Positions 61,587 to 64,000 of a stretch of DNA of 64,000 nt are shown one piece after another. The notes beneath the pieces were generated by a model, which saw only the letters and a program-made list of their open reading frames with translations, did not search any database and was not told the origin of the DNA. The stretch comes from an uncultured Pontibacter sp. (GTDB lineage: Bacteria; Bacteroidota; Bacteroidia; Cytophagales; Hymenobacteraceae): contig NZ_CANLMZ010000008.1 of the NCBI RefSeq assembly GCF_947492645.1, positions 496,001 to 560,000 on the forward strand, in the 5' to 3' direction. How positions within the stretch are numbered: the first letter of the stretch is position 1; each line of letters opens with the position of its first letter. A program made the translations under genes and the position numbers.

Positions 61587-62537
61587 TTGTATGCTTATAA
61601 ACAGGCAAAATACAACGCGTTATACTTGAACACATTTCTCAAATCCAGCTGGCAAATCCTGAAAGATTCTAAAAACAACTTTCAGCAGGGCGAACCGATC
61701 GTATATAGTGCGGCGATAGCCTTTTTCACTATTTTCTCGTTACCGGCCATACTTATTTTTCTTTCTTTTATAGGGTCTTTCTTTTTTTCGGAGGATGAGG
61801 TGCAAGGCGAAATTGTGCAGCACATAAAAGAGCTGATAAGTAAAGATGCCGCCCGGCAGGTAAACGAAGTGTTAGCCAATATAACAGATATTCCTGTAAG
61901 CTTCTGGGGCATTGTGGTAGGCCTGGCGGTAATAATCAAAAGCGCCACAATTATCTTCTTTATTGTTCAGAAAGCCCTTAACTCGGTGTGGCAGGTTAAA
62001 GTTAAAAACGATGTAAAATACCTCACCCTACTTAAACACCGGATACTAACCCTCCTGATTGTAGCCAGCCTCGGGTTCTTCTTTATCTCCAGCATACTTT
62101 TAGATATGATACTAAGCATTTTCAGCGAGCAACTCCACGATCTGTTTGAGGAGTACCTTAGCCCGGCAATCCGCACCATTAACACCGCTTTTAACATCCT
62201 GATGATGCTGGTCTTCTTCACAGCTATACACAAGGTGCTTCCTGATGCTAAAATCAGCTGGAAAAATGCATTAGCCGGGGGTATAATCACTTCTGTTCTT
62301 TTCCTGATTGGCAAAGAAGTCATAAACCTTATACTTGAGAATGTGAAGGTAGCAGGCATCTATGCCACAGCAGGCTCTTTGGTTGTTCTGTTGCTTTGGG
62401 TGTTTTATTCAGCGGTGATCCTGATGCTGGGAGCCGAAGTGACAAAAGCATATGCCAGCCACCATAACCGCGACGTAGCACCCACCGAGATAGCAGTAAA
62501 ATACAAGCGGGTAAACGAACACGAAGTTCACTCTTGA
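61587..62537 (+). CDS. YihY/BrkB family membrane protein
   Basis: A 316-residue inner-membrane protein with about six helices. Family marks: the N-terminal region WQILKDSKNNFQQGEPIVYSAAIAFFTIFSLPAILIFLSFIG, the middle VLPDAKISWKNALAGGIITSVLFLIGKEVINLIL, and a helix with YATAGSLVVLLLWVFYSAVILMLGAEVTKAYA. The frame is open from a TTG at 61587; an ATG start is not available and a TTG at 61626 (LNTFLKSSWQILK) is equally possible. Once called ribonuclease BN by error; the true function is unknown. Confidence 0.88.
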   Translation: MYAYKQAKYNALYLNTFLKSSWQILKDSKNNFQQGEPIVYSAAIAFFTIFSLPAILIFLSFIGSFFFSEDEVQGEIVQHIKELISKDAARQVNEVLANITDIPVSFWGIVVGLAVIIKSATIIFFIVQKALNSVWQVKVKNDVKYLTLLKHRILTLLIVASLGFFFISSILLDMILSIFSEQLHDLFEEYLSPAIRTINTAFNILMMLVFFTAIHKVLPDAKISWKNALAGGIITSVLFLIGKEVINLILENVKVAGIYATAGSLVVLLLWVFYSAVILMLGAEVTKAYASHHNRDVAPTEIAVKYKRVNEHEVHS

Positions 62538-62546
62538 TGCGTATCG

Positions 62547-62604
62547 AATACCTATAAACCAGAAGAGGAAGCTACTTAGCTTCCTCTTCTGGTTTATAGG
62601 TATT
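62547..62604. terminator. 28-bp perfect hairpin between convergent genes
   Basis: Arms 62547-62574 and 62577-62604 are perfectly complementary with only CT between them. The core is GAAGAGGAAGC against GCTTCCTCTTC. It ends both the YihY gene and the gene at 62617 on the other strand. Confidence 0.93.
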
Positions 62605-62616
62605 TAGAGTAACCTG

Positions 62617-62892
62617 CTAACTTCTATATTTGTCCTTACCAAGTTGTTTTACCAGCTTGTTGTAAACACCAAGCAGCAGGAAAGACGGAGCCCATTGTCC
62701 TACAAATAGTGCTTCCTCATCTTTTCTCAATACTTTAAGTGTGGCAGAAACCGCCATAGAGCCTAGAGCAGCCCAAAGATACACATCAGATGGTATGCGG
62801 GCGGTATACTCTTCTATTGCTGCGGCTACAGGACCTTCTTCTTTTTGTGGGTTCATCGAATCTGCCTTTCTTTTTAACTCATTTGCGTCCAT
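62617..62892 (-). CDS. Small two-helix membrane protein of unknown function
   Basis: A 91-residue protein. A charged N-terminus (MDANELKRKADSMNPQKEEGPVAAAIEEYTARIPSDV) is followed by two helices (YLWAALGSMAVSATLKVL and LFVGQWAPSFLLLGVYNKLV). No family recognised by name. It is convergent with YihY. Confidence 0.7.
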   Translation of the reverse strand: MDANELKRKADSMNPQKEEGPVAAAIEEYTARIPSDVYLWAALGSMAVSATLKVLRKDEEALFVGQWAPSFLLLGVYNKLVKQLGKDKYRS

Positions 62893-63133
62893 AGTTATTT
62901 CTATTTTTAGGTTTTAGAATACGTTTAGATAGAAACGGAACACATATTCGTATTGTTTGCATTTTATGAAAATTTAAGCAGAAATAGGCCAAAACAACCT
63001 ATCAGAGCAGATAACTGCATCACTTTTTATAGCACGTGAGCCCGAGCAAGCCTTAACTTTAGCTGAAGCAAACGCATTGCCGTAAGTAAAATCCACAGCA
63101 AAATACACCTGATATACCTTTAAAACGGCGCAC

Positions 63134-64000
63134 ATGAACCGGCTAAAAATGATCAGCCAACTAGAAGACAGAGCCAACGCCATGTGGGATGTGCTGGTTA
63201 TTGGCGGCGGGGCAACCGGGTTGGGCATCGCCGTTGATGCGGCTACCCGTGGGTACAGGACTTTGCTGCTGGAGCAAAGCGATTTTGCGAAGGGCACCTC
63301 TAGCCGCAGCACCAAACTTATTCATGGGGGCGTACGCTACCTGGCGCAGGGCCACTTAAAACTGGTAATGGAGGCACTAAAAGAGCGCGATCTGCTTTTA
63401 CAGAATGCGCCGCACCTGGTTAAACAGCAACATTTTATAGTGCCGGTTTATACTTGGTGGGATGCCTTTTTATACTTCTGCGGGCTTAAGCTTTACGATT
63501 TATTGGCTGGCAAGCATCGTTTGGGCACCTCGGCTTTTATACATAAAACCGAAACGCTAAAGGCGCTGCCCTCGCTTAAACCACAAGGCCTGAAAGGCGG
63601 CATCCGCTACCTTGACTGCCAGTTTGATGACAGCCGACTTGCCCTAAACCTTGCCCAAACTGCCGCAGCGCATGGGGCTTGTGTACTTAATTATATGCGG
63701 GTAACGGGGCTGCAGAAAAACGCGCAGGGCCACCTATGCGGTGTGGTAGCCCAGGACCTGGAGACGGGTGTAAAGTATAAACCAATGGCGAAGGTTGTAG
63801 TTAATGCAACCGGTGTGTTTGTGGATGCCATACTTAAAATGGAGCAGCCCCAAGCCATACCGCTTGTGCGCCCAAGTCAGGGAGTGCACCTGGTGGTGGA
63901 TCGTTCTTTTTTGCCTGGTTCAAGCGCACTCATGATCCCGAAAACCTCAGATGGGCGCGTGCTGTTTGCCGTGCCCTGGCAAGGCAAACTTTTGCTGGGA
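63134..64000 (+). CDS. glpD: Glycerol-3-phosphate dehydrogenase, FAD-dependent (partial)
   Basis: From ATG 63134 the frame stays open to the right edge (289 codons). The FAD motif DVLVIGGGATGLGIAVDAATRGYRTLLLE is at about residues 19-47, followed by SSRSTKLIHGGVRYLAQG, LDCQFDDSRLALNLAQTAAAHGA and VVNATGVFVDAI. This is the N-terminal half of the membrane-associated enzyme that oxidises glycerol-3-phosphate to dihydroxyacetone phosphate and passes electrons to quinone. The C-terminal part is outside the window. Confidence 0.95.
   Translation, partial: MNRLKMISQLEDRANAMWDVLVIGGGATGLGIAVDAATRGYRTLLLEQSDFAKGTSSRSTKLIHGGVRYLAQGHLKLVMEALKERDLLLQNAPHLVKQQHFIVPVYTWWDAFLYFCGLKLYDLLAGKHRLGTSAFIHKTETLKALPSLKPQGLKGGIRYLDCQFDDSRLALNLAQTAAAHGACVLNYMRVTGLQKNAQGHLCGVVAQDLETGVKYKPMAKVVVNATGVFVDAILKMEQPQAIPLVRPSQGVHLVVDRSFLPGSSALMIPKTSDGRVLFAVPWQGKLLLG

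Noticed and set aside
1-64000. CRISPR arrays
   Set aside because: No regularly spaced direct repeats were seen; the only tandem array is the 5-bp microsatellite without spacers.

Overview
The window is chromosomal DNA of a Bacteroidota species, most likely order Cytophagales, family Hymenobacteraceae (Pontibacter-like). Pointers are a protein with a type IX secretion C-terminal sorting domain (51974-53719), promoters of the Bacteroidota form TTTG-N19/20-TAnnTTTG in front of several tRNA genes, a DUF5687-type ABC permease, and many RagB-free housekeeping genes of Cytophagales type. No rRNA, CRISPR array, intact transposase or integrase was seen.

Layout. 0-8.7 kb: start of a probable CoA-transferase (cut by the window edge), FUSC membrane protein, ABC-F translation factor, FMN reductase, secreted M28 peptidase, MsrA, a FrnE/DsbA-like protein, an NTF2-like lipoprotein and a glycine-zipper protein. 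9-17.3 kb: the periplasmic pair alpha-2-macroglobulin lipoprotein + penicillin-binding protein 1C, with a REP-like palindrome and a GIY-YIG gene inserted between them. 17.3-27.8 kb: miaA and a glycosyltransferase on the minus strand, then a 1739-residue hybrid phosphorelay kinase with a single-domain receiver, a small unknown protein, a PhnP-like hydrolase and RqcH. 27.9-32.6 kb: tRNA-Leu(GAG), an ABC exporter pair, and two identical tRNA-Lys(TTT) transcription units. 32.7-41.8 kb: SDR, RlmD, ThiL, ComEC, GNAT, PhoH, SAM hydrolase. 42.4-46.6 kb: exported catalase, HemA, exported ankyrin protein, HscB, tRNA-Leu(CAA).

46.7-50.1 kb is an AT-rich accessory island: three unrelated orphan genes (DUF4262, DUF3885, a membrane protein), each followed by a structured, GC-richer attC-like spacer, then a decayed HUH-type replication protein and a PAS/DHp protein without an ATPase domain. 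50.2-64 kb returns to core-like DNA: lytic transglycosylase, T9SS cargo, small unknown genes around a (ATACT)13 microsatellite, M3 peptidase, a porin-BCCT-universal stress protein group, a YihY protein and the start of a glycerol-3-phosphate dehydrogenase.

The most striking whole-window signal is a very frequent 7-mer, TATACTT/AAGTATA, present in genes, spacers and terminators at several copies per kb and mostly reading TATACTT on the coding strand in the two genes I counted. It is absent from about 46,055 to 50,170, which marks the island as foreign. Long perfect hairpins and probable leaderless starts are other recurring traits.
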